Source: Betaproteobacteria bacterium UBA2592
GTDB lineage: Bacteria > Pseudomonadota > Gammaproteobacteria > Burkholderiales > Rhodocyclaceae
NCBI GenBank assembly: GCA_002340095.1
Contig: DDKS01000069.1
Span: 1 to 38,100 of the forward strand
DNA length: 38,100 nt
Direction: 5' to 3'
The notes under the pieces were generated by a model. The model searched no databases, had not been told where the DNA came from, and saw nothing but the letters and a program-made list of their open reading frames with translations. Of this stretch, positions 26,800-35,222 are shown piece by piece; within the stretch, counting starts at the first letter, position 1, and each line of letters begins with the position of its first letter. The position numbers and the translations under genes are program-made.

Positions 26800-26839
26800 A
26801 CCGCCTTTCCCCGCCAATGCGGGGCGGTGCGCCTACAAT
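26800..26839 (+). promoter_or_regulatory. Hairpin and -10 element before the RluA-type gene
   Basis: A stem CCCCGC-CAAT-GCGGGG (26810-26825) is extended by outer arms CACCG (26800-26804) and CGGTG (26826-26830). A -10-like TACAAT follows at 26834-26839, 28 bases before the ATG. There is no T-run, so this is not a standard terminator. Its role is unknown. Confidence 0.35.
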
Positions 26840-26867
26840 GCCGGCCTCACCTTGCCGGACTGCTGCC

Positions 26868-27491
26868 ATGTCCCTTGCCATCCTCCATGCCGACGCTTAT
26901 TTGCTGGTGCTCGACAAACCCAGCGGGCTCCTGTCCGTACCCGGTCGGGGCGAGGGCAAGCAGGATTGCCTGACGGCCCGGGTCCAGGCCGAATTCCCCG
27001 ATGCCCTGGCAGTGCACCGCCTGGATATGGCGACTTCCGGTTTGATGCTCATGGCCCGGGGCAAGGCCATGCAAAGCGCCCTGAGCCGGCTGTTCGAGCG
27101 GCGGCTGATCGACAAGGCCTACGAGGCCCGCCTGGAAGGGCGGCTGGCGGCGGCGGCCGGCTTCGTGGAGCTGCCCCTGGTCTGCGACTGGCCCAACCGG
27201 CCCCGGCAGAAGGTGAGTTTTGAGCACGGCAAGCCGTCGCTCACCGAATTCTGCCGTCTGGCCTGGGAAGGCGAGCATAGCCGGGTGCGGCTGATTCCCC
27301 ATACGGGCCGCTCCCACCAGTTGCGGGTGCACATGCAGGCCATCGGCCATCCGATTCTCGGCGACGAATTCTATGCCACCCCTGCGGGGCGTGCCGCCTC
27401 ACCCCGGCTGCTGCTGCATGCCTGCCGGCTGGCGTTCTCCCACCCGGGCACCGGGCGGTGGCTGGAGTTGCTGTCTCCGGCACCGTTCTGA
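26868..27491 (+). CDS. rluA: RluA-family pseudouridine synthase
   Basis: A 207-residue pseudouridine synthase. VLDKPSGLLSVPGRG (14-28) and HRLDMATSGLMLMARG (50-65) are hallmarks of the RluA family, with D53 the catalytic aspartate; LIPHTGRSHQLRVHM follows. The length and lack of an S4 domain match RluA, which modifies U746 of 23S rRNA and U32 of several tRNAs, rather than RluC or RluD. A TruC-type enzyme is the main alternative. It diverges from cysD. I chose the ATG at 26868; in-frame codons further upstream run antisense through cysD. Confidence 0.85.
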   Translation: MSLAILHADAYLLVLDKPSGLLSVPGRGEGKQDCLTARVQAEFPDALAVHRLDMATSGLMLMARGKAMQSALSRLFERRLIDKAYEARLEGRLAAAAGFVELPLVCDWPNRPRQKVSFEHGKPSLTEFCRLAWEGEHSRVRLIPHTGRSHQLRVHMQAIGHPILGDEFYATPAGRAASPRLLLHACRLAFSHPGTGRWLELLSPAPF

Positions 27492-27660
27492 GGGGGCGTG
27501 GTTTCGGTGGCCCCGGCCTGGGGATGGCGCGCAGTGTTGCTGCGGGAGGTGGGGGGTGCGCCCGGGCCGGGGCGGGATGGAACGGCGGCGACAGGACGGC
27601 CCGGGATCAACCGTGTTGCCTCAGGCCGGAAAGGGAAGGGGGGAAGGGCGGCCGAGGGGG

Positions 27661-27954
27661 TCAGCGCTCGACCGGGCAGACGCCGCTGACGATTTGCAGG
27701 TCGTTGTCCTGGGCGAAGTTGAGCAGGAAGCGGTAGGCCATGGGCTCGACCTCATGCAGGCGACCGTCTACGAACACGGCCTTTTCCCCGTTGTAGTCGC
27801 CGGGGCCTACGTAGGGGGAGTACTGCATCTTCTTGGAAGTGCCGAAGGCCGACATGACGCCGCAAAGTCGGTCACACCAGTCGCTGGGGCGGAATTTCCG
27901 ACCGTCCTTGGTGAGACCGAGAATGATGAAGGTGTGGTTTTCGGGTTCGCTCAT
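27661..27954 (-). CDS. DUF3579 family protein
   Basis: A 97-residue soluble protein that I recognise as DUF3579, a small family seen mostly in betaproteobacteria. Visible features are FIILGLTKDGRKFRPSDW near the start and VDGRLHEVEPMAYRFLLNFAQDNDLQIV near the end. Function is unknown. GAGGAA lies before the ATG. A likely promoter TTGCAA-N15-TAGAAT lies at 28012-28038 on the minus strand. It converges with the RluA-type gene; the 169 bases between them are very GC-rich and hold nothing I could identify. Confidence 0.85.
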   Translation of the reverse strand: MSEPENHTFIILGLTKDGRKFRPSDWCDRLCGVMSAFGTSKKMQYSPYVGPGDYNGEKAVFVDGRLHEVEPMAYRFLLNFAQDNDLQIVSGVCPVER

Positions 27955-28011
27955 GTTCCTCGTCGCCTTGGCGTTTTGTAGGGGGCCGGGAAGCCTCGTT
28001 TTTTTGCCCGA

Positions 28012-28038
28012 ATTCTAGCAGAAAGGCCCCTCTTGCAA
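28012..28038 (-). promoter_or_regulatory. Possible promoter of the DUF3579 gene
   Basis: On the minus strand TTGCAA (28033-28038) and TAGAAT (28012-28017) are separated by 15 bases. The spacing is short but both hexamers are good. The TTGCAA is its own complement, so it could also serve argD in the other direction, but no -10 lies at the right distance there. Confidence 0.4.
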
Positions 28039-28161
28039 GGCATATACAAGGCAGGGCTTTTGCCTTAAACTCATGCCCTCCCTCCGGGAGCAAGGCGGCG
28101 CTGGCCGCCATTTTGTTTCTCGGGGCTCAGCGATTTCCTTCTCGAGTTGAGGCGATTTCCC

Positions 28162-29334
28162 ATGTCGCACCTGATGAACACCTATGGTCGCCAGCCCGTG
28201 GCCTTTTCCCACGGCAAGGGTTGCCACCTGACCGATACCCAAGGCAAGGTTTATCTGGACGCCCTTTCGGGCATTGCCGTCAATACCCTGGGCCACGCCC
28301 ACCCTGCCTTTGTGGCCGCCCTGGCCGAGCAGGCCGGGCGCCTGCTGCACGTCTCCAACCTCTACCAGGTGCCCCAGCAGGAACGGCTGGCCGACGCCCT
28401 GGCCGAGCGCTCCGGCCTGTCCGAGGCCTTCTTCTGCAATTCCGGCTGCGAGGCCAACGAGGCCGCCATCAAGCTGGCCCGTTTCTATGGCCACAAGCGC
28501 GGCATCGAGAATCCGGTTGTCATCGTCATGGAGAAGGCTTTCCACGGCCGCACCCTGGCCACCCTGTCGGCGACCGGCAACTACAAGGTCCAGGCCGGTT
28601 TCGAGCCCCTGGTGTCCGGTTTCTTGCGGGTGCCCTACGGCGATCTGGAGGCGATCAGGAATGTGGCCGAACATCATGGCAATGTGGTGGCGGTGATGCT
28701 GGAGATCATCCAGGGTGAAGGCGGGATTCACATGGCTTCCGTCGAGTACCAGCAGGGCGTGCGCCAGTTGTGCGATCAGCACCAGTGGCTGATGATCTGC
28801 GACGAGGTCCAGTGTGGCATGGGGCGCACCGGCAAGTGGTTCGGCTACCAGCACGCCGGAGTCCTGCCCGACGTGGTGACGCTGGCCAAGGGGCTGGGTT
28901 CCGGCGTGCCGGTGGGCGCCTGTCTGGCCGGTGGCCGGGCCGCCGGTCTGTTCGGACCTGGCAACCACGGTTCCACCTTCGGCGGCAATCCCCTGGCCTG
29001 TACTGCGGCCCTGAAGACCATCGAGCTGATCGAGGCCGAAGGCCTGCTGGCCAATGCCGAGCGGATCGGCGCCCTGATCCGCTCCGAGCTGGCGGCGGCC
29101 CTGAAGGATGTGCCCGGGGTGGTGGAATTCCGGGGCAAGGGCCTGATGCTGGGCATCGAGCTCGACCGTCCCTGCGGCGAGCTGGTGGGCCGGGCCCTGG
29201 CGGCCGGCCTGCTCATCAACGTCACCCACGACAAGGTGATCCGCCTTTTGCCCGCCCTGATCTTCGGCGAGGCCGAGGTGCGGGAGCTGGTGGACAAACT
29301 CGCGCCCCTGGTGCGCGATTTCCTCAAGGGGTGA
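28162..29334 (+). CDS. argD: Acetylornithine aminotransferase
   Basis: A 390-residue class III aminotransferase. It has the PLP phosphate-binding text FFCNSGCEANEAAIKLAR, the cofactor aspartate region MICDEVQCGMGRTG, and K243 in TLAKGLGSGVPVGA as the Schiff-base lysine. It converts N-acetylglutamate semialdehyde to N-acetylornithine in arginine synthesis, and often also acts in lysine synthesis. I chose the ATG at 28162, with GAGG nine bases upstream, over the TTG at 28147. It is directly followed by argF with two bases between, so the two form an operon. Confidence 0.93.
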   Translation: MSHLMNTYGRQPVAFSHGKGCHLTDTQGKVYLDALSGIAVNTLGHAHPAFVAALAEQAGRLLHVSNLYQVPQQERLADALAERSGLSEAFFCNSGCEANEAAIKLARFYGHKRGIENPVVIVMEKAFHGRTLATLSATGNYKVQAGFEPLVSGFLRVPYGDLEAIRNVAEHHGNVVAVMLEIIQGEGGIHMASVEYQQGVRQLCDQHQWLMICDEVQCGMGRTGKWFGYQHAGVLPDVVTLAKGLGSGVPVGACLAGGRAAGLFGPGNHGSTFGGNPLACTAALKTIELIEAEGLLANAERIGALIRSELAAALKDVPGVVEFRGKGLMLGIELDRPCGELVGRALAAGLLINVTHDKVIRLLPALIFGEAEVRELVDKLAPLVRDFLKG

Positions 29335-29336
29335 GC

Positions 29337-30257
29337 ATGGATCTGCGTCATTTCCTCCAGTTCAAGGACTTCTCCCGGGAAGAATTCGACTACCTGTTCG
29401 AGCGCACCCGCTGGATCAAGGACAAGTTCAAGCGTTACGAGCCCTATCATCCCCTTTTCGACCGCACCCTGGTGATGATCTTCGAGAAGGCCAGCACCCG
29501 TACCCGCCTCTCCTTCGAGGCCGGCATGCATCAGCTGGGCGGCTCCGCCATCTACCTGAACACCCGGGATTCCCAGCTGGGCCGGGGCGAGCCGGTGGAA
29601 GACGCAGCCCAGGTGATCTCTCGCATGAGCGATCTGGTGATGATCCGCACCTTCGAGCAGGACATCATCGAGCGCTTCGCCGCCAATTCCCGGGTACCCG
29701 TGATCAACGGACTGACCAACGAATACCACCCCTGCCAGATTCTGGCCGACATCTATACCTTCATCGAGCATCGGGGTTCCATCCAGGGCAAGACCGTGGC
29801 CTGGGTGGGAGACTCGAACAACATGTGCAACACCTGGCTGCAGGCGGCCGAGGTCCTGGATTTCAATGTCCATGTGTCCACGCCCCCGGGCTACGAGGTG
29901 GAGCCAGAGCGGGCCGGTCTCTACGGCACCGACCATTTCGAGCAGTTCGCCGACCCCATGGAAGCCTGCAAGGGCGCCGACCTGGTGACCACCGACGTGT
30001 GGACCTCCATGGGCTTCGAAGCCGAGAACGAGGCGCGCATGAAGGCTTTCGCCGACTGGTGCGTGGATGGGGACATGATGCGGGTGGCTGCTTCCGATGC
30101 CCTGTTCATGCACTGCCTGCCGGCCCACCGGGGCGAGGAGGTGACGGCGGAAGTGATCGACGGACCCCATTCCGTGGTGTGGGATGAGGCCGAGAACCGC
30201 CTGCATGTGCAGAAGGCGTTGATGGAATTCCTGCTGCTGGGACAGGTGACAACCTGA
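29337..30257 (+). CDS. argF: Ornithine carbamoyltransferase
   Basis: A 306-residue transcarbamylase. STRTR (53-57) binds carbamoyl phosphate, HPCQ and the FMHCLPAHRGEEV segment complete the active site, and the SNNMCNTW region binds ornithine. It makes citrulline from ornithine and carbamoyl phosphate. AAGGGG precedes the ATG inside the argD end, which suggests coupled expression. argG follows after a 119-base gap that holds an inverted-repeat element. Confidence 0.96.
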   Translation: MDLRHFLQFKDFSREEFDYLFERTRWIKDKFKRYEPYHPLFDRTLVMIFEKASTRTRLSFEAGMHQLGGSAIYLNTRDSQLGRGEPVEDAAQVISRMSDLVMIRTFEQDIIERFAANSRVPVINGLTNEYHPCQILADIYTFIEHRGSIQGKTVAWVGDSNNMCNTWLQAAEVLDFNVHVSTPPGYEVEPERAGLYGTDHFEQFADPMEACKGADLVTTDVWTSMGFEAENEARMKAFADWCVDGDMMRVAASDALFMHCLPAHRGEEVTAEVIDGPHSVVWDEAENRLHVQKALMEFLLLGQVTT

Positions 30258-30258
30258 G

Positions 30259-30356
30259 AACCTTTACCATAGAGGCACGGAGACGCGGAGGGAGGCGGAT
30301 CGATGAAAGTTCTCCCTGTGTTTTCTCGGTGCCTCTGTGTCTCTGTGGTTAATTTT
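30259..30356. repeat. Inverted-repeat element, copy 2
   Basis: The left arm (about 30266-30296, ACCATAGAGGCACGGAGACG) is mirrored by the right arm (about 30318-30350, ending CTGTGTCTCTGTGGTT). The arms closely resemble those of the element at 1-156, but the centre is shorter and different. It fills most of the space between argF and argG, so the argFG transcript would contain a long imperfect hairpin. No open reading frame or transposase is present. Confidence 0.75.
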
Positions 30357-30376
30357 GTTTTTTTCGGAAGCTGAAC

Positions 30377-31606
<1,230 letters not shown>

Positions 31607-31609
31607 TGG

Positions 31610-31831
31610 ATGGAAGGCACCCTGTTCGGATTCACCGAGGAGCAGCTTGCCCACTTCGGGGCGACCTGGGGTATCGGTGCCTTCATCCTGTTCATGTTGT
31701 TCATCATCGGCGAGATTGCCTGGAGGTCGAAGGCCGGCAAGACCGGGACCTTTGTCCTGTTCTTCGTCCTGGCCTTCGGCATGGTGGGCTTCATCGCCAA
31801 ATCCATCATCGAGAAAATCTGGGGTATCTGA
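31610..31831 (+). CDS. DUF2788 family membrane protein
   Basis: A 73-residue protein with two hydrophobic segments (about 20-37 and 46-63), recognised as DUF2788 from the start LFGFTEEQLAHFGATWGIGAF and its size. Function is unknown; the family is small and found mainly in beta- and gammaproteobacteria. The ATG follows the argG stop by three bases and its own stop is adjacent to the ppnP start, so it is translated from the argG transcript. Confidence 0.8.
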   Translation: MEGTLFGFTEEQLAHFGATWGIGAFILFMLFIIGEIAWRSKAGKTGTFVLFFVLAFGMVGFIAKSIIEKIWGI

Positions 31832-32146
31832 ATGTCGCAGTTCGACAATGTTTCCGTGGTCAAGCAGGCCAATGTCTATTTCGATGGCAAGTGCGTCAGC
31901 CATACCGTGCTGTTCGCCGACGGTTCCAGGAAGACCGTGGGTGTGATCCTGCCGTCTTCCCTCACCTTCAACACCGGTGCGCCCGAAGTCATGGAAACCG
32001 TGGCCGGTTCCTGCCGCTACCGCTTGAAGGGCGAGAGTGAGTGGAAGACTTCCGGTCCCGGCGAGTCTTTCAACGTGCCCGGCAATTCCAGCTTCGACAT
32101 CGAGGTGACGGGCGAGCCCTACCACTACGTCTGCTATTTCGGCTAA
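31832..32146 (+). CDS. ppnP: Pyrimidine/purine nucleoside phosphorylase
   Basis: A 104-residue single cupin-type domain protein, formerly DUF1255/YaiE. Conserved text includes ANVYFDGKCVSHTV, GVILPSSLTFNTGAPEVMET and FNVPGNSSFDIEV. PpnP splits a range of nucleosides with phosphate to a base and ribose-1-phosphate. It starts at the base following the DUF2788 stop codon. A terminator follows it. Confidence 0.92.
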   Translation: MSQFDNVSVVKQANVYFDGKCVSHTVLFADGSRKTVGVILPSSLTFNTGAPEVMETVAGSCRYRLKGESEWKTSGPGESFNVPGNSSFDIEVTGEPYHYVCYFG

Positions 32147-32164
32147 GTCGCCGTTTCCCGCCAG

Positions 32165-32206
32165 GGCGGCCCGGTGTCATGCCGAGGCCGCCTTTTCCCT
32201 TTTTTC
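32165..32206 (+). terminator. Terminator between ppnP and yajQ
   Basis: GGCGGCC (32165-32171) pairs with GGCCGCC (32186-32192) and is followed by a T-rich tail of 14 bases. It ends immediately before the yajQ ribosome-binding site, so it closes the arg-ppnP transcript or limits read-through into yajQ. Confidence 0.75.
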
Positions 32207-32218
32207 CTGGAGATGTCC

Positions 32219-32713
32219 ATGCCTTCCTTTGATTTCACTTCCGAAGCCGATATGGTGGCCCTGAAAAACGCCGTGGACGTGGCGCAGCGCCAGATCGACA
32301 ATCGCTACGACTTCAAGGGGACGAGCGCCCGGGTCGAGATCGACGAGAAGACCAAGATCATCACCCTGCACGGGGATTCCGAGTTCCAGCTCGACCAGAT
32401 CAAGGACCTGCTCTTCCCGGCCATGGAGAAGAAGGAGAAGGACAGCGTCAAGCGGCTCGATGCCCAGAAGGTCCAGAGCGTTTCCGGCAACAAGGTCAAG
32501 CAGGAACTGAAGATCCGCGACGGTATCGACAGTGACCTGGCCAAGAAGATCGTCAAGCTCATCAAGGACGCCAAGCTCAAGGCCCAGGCCTCCATCCAGG
32601 GCGATGCGGTGCGGGTGAGCGGCAAGAAGATCGATGAGCTGCGCGAAGCCATCGCCCTGGTGCGCGGCCAGATCACCGACTTCCCGATCAAGGACGGCAA
32701 CTACCGGGATTGA
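32219..32713 (+). CDS. yajQ: YajQ-family nucleotide-binding protein
   Basis: A 164-residue protein with the start MPSFDFTSEADMVALKNAVD and the segments RYDFKGT and KVKQELKIRDGIDSDLAKKIVKLIKDAKLKAQ-type helix typical of YajQ (UPF0234). Members bind cyclic di-GMP and in Xanthomonas act with a LysR regulator to control virulence genes. GGAG lies six bases before the ATG at 32219. It is transcribed either by read-through of the preceding terminator or from a promoter that I could not identify. Confidence 0.93.
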   Translation: MPSFDFTSEADMVALKNAVDVAQRQIDNRYDFKGTSARVEIDEKTKIITLHGDSEFQLDQIKDLLFPAMEKKEKDSVKRLDAQKVQSVSGNKVKQELKIRDGIDSDLAKKIVKLIKDAKLKAQASIQGDAVRVSGKKIDELREAIALVRGQITDFPIKDGNYRD

Positions 32714-32735
32714 GGCGGCCGGTTGCGCGCAACGG

Positions 32736-32764
32736 CAGACGGCGCTCCCTCCGGGCGCCGTCTG
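32736..32764. terminator. Hairpin between convergent genes
   Basis: A perfect ten-base-pair stem (CAGACGGCGC with GCGCCGTCTG) around a nine-base loop, between the yajQ stop and the stop of the convergent metzincin-like gene. There is no T-run on either side, so it may stabilise 3' ends or assist Rho-dependent termination rather than act as a classic terminator. A shorter palindrome, GTTGCGCGCAAC, lies just before it. Confidence 0.45.
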
Positions 32765-32768
32765 TGAT

Positions 32769-33545
32769 TCAGGGGGACGGAGGCAGCAGTCCCACTTCCC
32801 GGGCCGTGGCCGGGCCGATCAGGGTCTGCCGGAGGCCGGCCGGGATTTCAGCCTGGTCTGGACCCAGGGGGGTGCGCCCGCCCATGATTTCAGCGTAGCG
32901 TTGTGGATAGAGGGGTACCCGTTCCGGTTCGGCATAGCCTTGTGGGTGAAAAGGCTGGAGGGTCGCCAGGTCGTACTTGTCCGTGGCGCCGAAGGTATGC
33001 AGCAATTCGTGGGTGATGACCACCGCGTTTTGTGCAGCCTGGGCACGGCTGGCGAAGGCGTGGATCAGGCCGATCTTGCCCCGTTCCAGACCGGTGGAGG
33101 GGGGCAGGGCAGGGGTGCGTTCCGGGTCGTGGTAGAGCACGAACAGCCGGATGTCGGGTTTGAGCCGGCCGATGTGGCTGTGTTCCCGGGCCCACCAGCG
33201 CAGCTTCAGGCTCCACCCGGCGGCCGCAAGCATGTCCGCTTGCCGGGGCGGCAGTGGCGGCAGCTCCCGCAGCGCGGGGGCGAGCCAGATGTCGATGGGT
33301 TCTACCTGCCCCTGGCCGTATGCCCGGGCCTGTTCCTGCAGCCAGGTTTCGATTTCCTGGAAGCTCTCGGCCTCCAAGCTCTGCAGATAGCGGGCCGTGG
33401 CCGGGGAGTCATCGGCCGCGACCGGGTAAAGCCCCACATGCAGGGTCCGGTTCCAGGCGCTGGTGCGGCTGTGCGCCCTCCAGGTTTCCAGGCCCACGCT
33501 GGCGAGGATCAGTAGCAGGACCAGGATGCGCAGGCGGTGCCACAT
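32769..33545 (-). CDS. Membrane-anchored metzincin-like metallopeptidase, unknown role
   Basis: A 258-residue protein with an N-terminal membrane anchor or signal (about 6-19). It contains HELLHTFGATD (179-189), which fits the metzincin zinc motif HExxHxxGxxD with H179, H183 and D189 as ligands and E180 as catalytic base. M221 in YAEIMGGRTP lies where a Met-turn would be expected. The rest (IDIWLAPALRELPPLPP, DIRLFVLYHDP) does not match a family whose function I know. It should sit in the periplasm, attached to the inner membrane. It begins one base after the stop of the glutamine amidotransferase gene, so the two are cotranscribed. Protease activity is inferred from the motif only. Confidence 0.75.
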   Translation of the reverse strand: MWHRLRILVLLLILASVGLETWRAHSRTSAWNRTLHVGLYPVAADDSPATARYLQSLEAESFQEIETWLQEQARAYGQGQVEPIDIWLAPALRELPPLPPRQADMLAAAGWSLKLRWWAREHSHIGRLKPDIRLFVLYHDPERTPALPPSTGLERGKIGLIHAFASRAQAAQNAVVITHELLHTFGATDKYDLATLQPFHPQGYAEPERVPLYPQRYAEIMGGRTPLGPDQAEIPAGLRQTLIGPATAREVGLLPPSP

Positions 33546-33546
33546 G

Positions 33547-34260
33547 TCAGCGCACCAGCCCCGCTATCCAGGTTGCGTAGAGGCGGTCTGCCAAGCGGCG
33601 CAAAGCCGGCAGACGGACGGGGGTTTCCCTGAGCATCGCCGCCGGGGCCTGCACGGAGGGCAGGTGCGCCACCGCGGCGGCTTCCTCGGCCCACTGCTCG
33701 CACCAGCACGCAATCATTTCGGGCAACATTTCCGTGTGGCACTGCATGCCCAGATGCGGTCCCAGGGCGAACATCTGGTTGGCGCAGTCGTCGTTCCCGG
33801 CCAGGCGGGTGGCGCCCTCGGGCAGGCTGAAGGTTTCGCCGTGCCACTGGAACAGGGTCAGTTCCTGGCCGGCCATTTCGCCGAGCCAGTGCCGTGCCAC
33901 TGGGTCGGTGCCACCCCTGGCCCGGCTCCAGCCGATTTCCTTGACCGGGTTCCGCGTCACCTGGCCCCCCAGGGCCTTGCTCATGAGCTGGCCGCCCAGG
34001 CAGTGGCCGAGGACGGGAATGTCCTTGGCGACCGCATCGCGGATCAGGGCGCAGACCGGATCGATCCAGGGCAGGTGGTCGTTTGCGCTCATGGGGCCGC
34101 CCATGAAACACAGGCCGGAACAGGCATCGGCCGTGGCGGGCACCGGGGCGCCTGCGTCCAGGGGAACCAGGGTCCAGGGAATCCGGTGGGCTTCAAGGAA
34201 TATGGCAAAATAGCCCGGACCTTCAGTAGGGGAGTGGCGGAAGATGGCGACGGGACGCAT
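33547..34260 (-). CDS. Class I glutamine amidotransferase-like protein
   Basis: A 237-residue class I glutamine amidotransferase domain standing alone. C87 in VLGHCLGGQLMSKALGG is the nucleophile, and H175 and E177 in QCHTEM complete the triad (the usual HPE is HTE here). Proteins of this type are often annotated as GMP synthase-like or gamma-glutamyl-polyamine/amine hydrolases, but the acceptor is not known. The ATG at 34260 fits the family start (MRPVAIFRH). Its 5' end overlaps the divergent protease gene by 17 bases. On the minus strand TACAAT at 34292-34297 is a possible -10. The metzincin-like gene follows. Confidence 0.85.
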   Translation of the reverse strand: MRPVAIFRHSPTEGPGYFAIFLEAHRIPWTLVPLDAGAPVPATADACSGLCFMGGPMSANDHLPWIDPVCALIRDAVAKDIPVLGHCLGGQLMSKALGGQVTRNPVKEIGWSRARGGTDPVARHWLGEMAGQELTLFQWHGETFSLPEGATRLAGNDDCANQMFALGPHLGMQCHTEMLPEMIACWCEQWAEEAAAVAHLPSVQAPAAMLRETPVRLPALRRLADRLYATWIAGLVR

Positions 34261-34933
34261 GACATCGGCTTTTCTGGCTTGGCATGAACGGTATTGTAGG
34301 GGCGGCTTGCTGGCTTGCCTAATGGTCGCTGCCTGCCTGGGCGCCGGTACCGCCCAGGCGGTCAATGTGGGCTTGGCCGGCATTCTCGGCAGCAAGGCCA
34401 TCCTTGTCATCGATGGTGGTTCGCCGCGCACCCTCTCCGTTGGCCAGGAGTATGCCGGGGTCCGGCTGGTGGCGGTGCAGGGGGACAGCGTTCAGGTGGA
34501 CATCGACGGCAAGCGCCGCAGCCTGCGGGTTGGCCAGAATGCCGTGGGCGAGGCTTCCAGCGGCAATGCCCCGGTGGTGCTCACTTCCGATGGCCAGGGG
34601 CATTTCCAGACCACCGGCTTCATCAACGGCGTGGCGATCCGCTTCCTGGTGGATACCGGTGCCACTTCCATTTCCCTCGGAGCCAGTGATGCCCGCCGCC
34701 TCGGGCTCGACCTGAGCAAGGCCGAGCGGGGCGTTTCCCAGACCGCCAACGGCCAGACCGTGGTGCAGCGGGTCAAGCTCAATACCGTCAAGGTGGGCGA
34801 CATCGTGGTGCACAATGTGGATGGGGTGGTGCACTCCCAGGACATGCCTTTCGCCCTGCTGGGCATGAGCTTCCTCAACCGCACCGACATGCAGCGGGAG
34901 GGAGATACCCTGACCTTGAAGAAGCGTTTCTGA
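34244..34933 (+). CDS. Periplasmic retropepsin-like aspartic protease
   Basis: A 229-residue protein with a signal peptide (hydrophobic 20-34, likely cleaved after AQA at 39). The middle segment (about 40-105) resembles a small beta-barrel domain, and the C-terminal half is a clan AA protease with FLVDTGATSISLG (D137, T138, G139) and later the LLGMSFLNR element. One such domain per chain implies a homodimer, as in retroviral proteases. It matches the TIGR02281-type family common in proteobacteria; substrates are unknown. GGAG precedes the ATG at 34244. A second ATG at 34259 would shorten the overlap with the divergent gene to two bases. Confidence 0.85.
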   Translation: MATGRMTSAFLAWHERYCRGGLLACLMVAACLGAGTAQAVNVGLAGILGSKAILVIDGGSPRTLSVGQEYAGVRLVAVQGDSVQVDIDGKRRSLRVGQNAVGEASSGNAPVVLTSDGQGHFQTTGFINGVAIRFLVDTGATSISLGASDARRLGLDLSKAERGVSQTANGQTVVQRVKLNTVKVGDIVVHNVDGVVHSQDMPFALLGMSFLNRTDMQREGDTLTLKKRF

Positions 34934-34958
34934 AGCACGCGGGAAAGAGGAGACAAAC

Positions 34959-35216
34959 ATGCCGTATCAACAGGAAAACGCCATGCTGCGTCGGGAGCTG
35001 GAAATGCTCATGGGGGAACGGCAGCTGCTGCTGCGGGTGACCGGGGCGGCCGCAGCGCTGATCGCCAGTCTCGATTCCCGACAGTTGCCGGTGGGGGCGG
35101 TCGAGTCCGCCGATCTGGTGGCGACCGGTCTCAATGCCCTGACCGAAGAAACCCTGCGCGATGCCCTGGCTGCCGTGCAGGCTCATGCGGAAGTCGCGGG
35201 GCCGGAGGGGGGCTGA
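34959..35216 (+). CDS. Small conserved-looking protein, unknown function
   Basis: An 85-residue protein I do not recognise. Its N-terminal third is a probable coiled coil with leucines at regular spacing (MLRRELEMLMGERQLLLRV), and the rest is Ala/Leu-rich helix. No signal peptide or membrane segment is clear. A strong GAGGAGA ribosome-binding site before the ATG supports translation. It lies 25 bases after the aspartic protease and six bases before the Nudix gene, so it is probably in one operon with them. Confidence 0.65.
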   Translation: MPYQQENAMLRRELEMLMGERQLLLRVTGAAAALIASLDSRQLPVGAVESADLVATGLNALTEETLRDALAAVQAHAEVAGPEGG

Positions 35217-35222
35217 AACCGC

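Noticed and set aside
25779..27491. Apparent 570-residue protein ending in the RluA domain
   Set aside because: The first 360 or so codons read antisense through cysD and its promoter. The true gene starts at 26868.
27492..27660. Short plus-strand frames after the RluA-type gene
   Set aside because: They overlap one another in different frames, are made almost entirely of Gly/Arg/Ala, and have no supporting ribosome-binding site or motif.
28770..30257. Apparent argD-argF fusion
   Set aside because: The upstream part is argD read out of frame. argF has its own ATG and ribosome-binding site at the argD stop.
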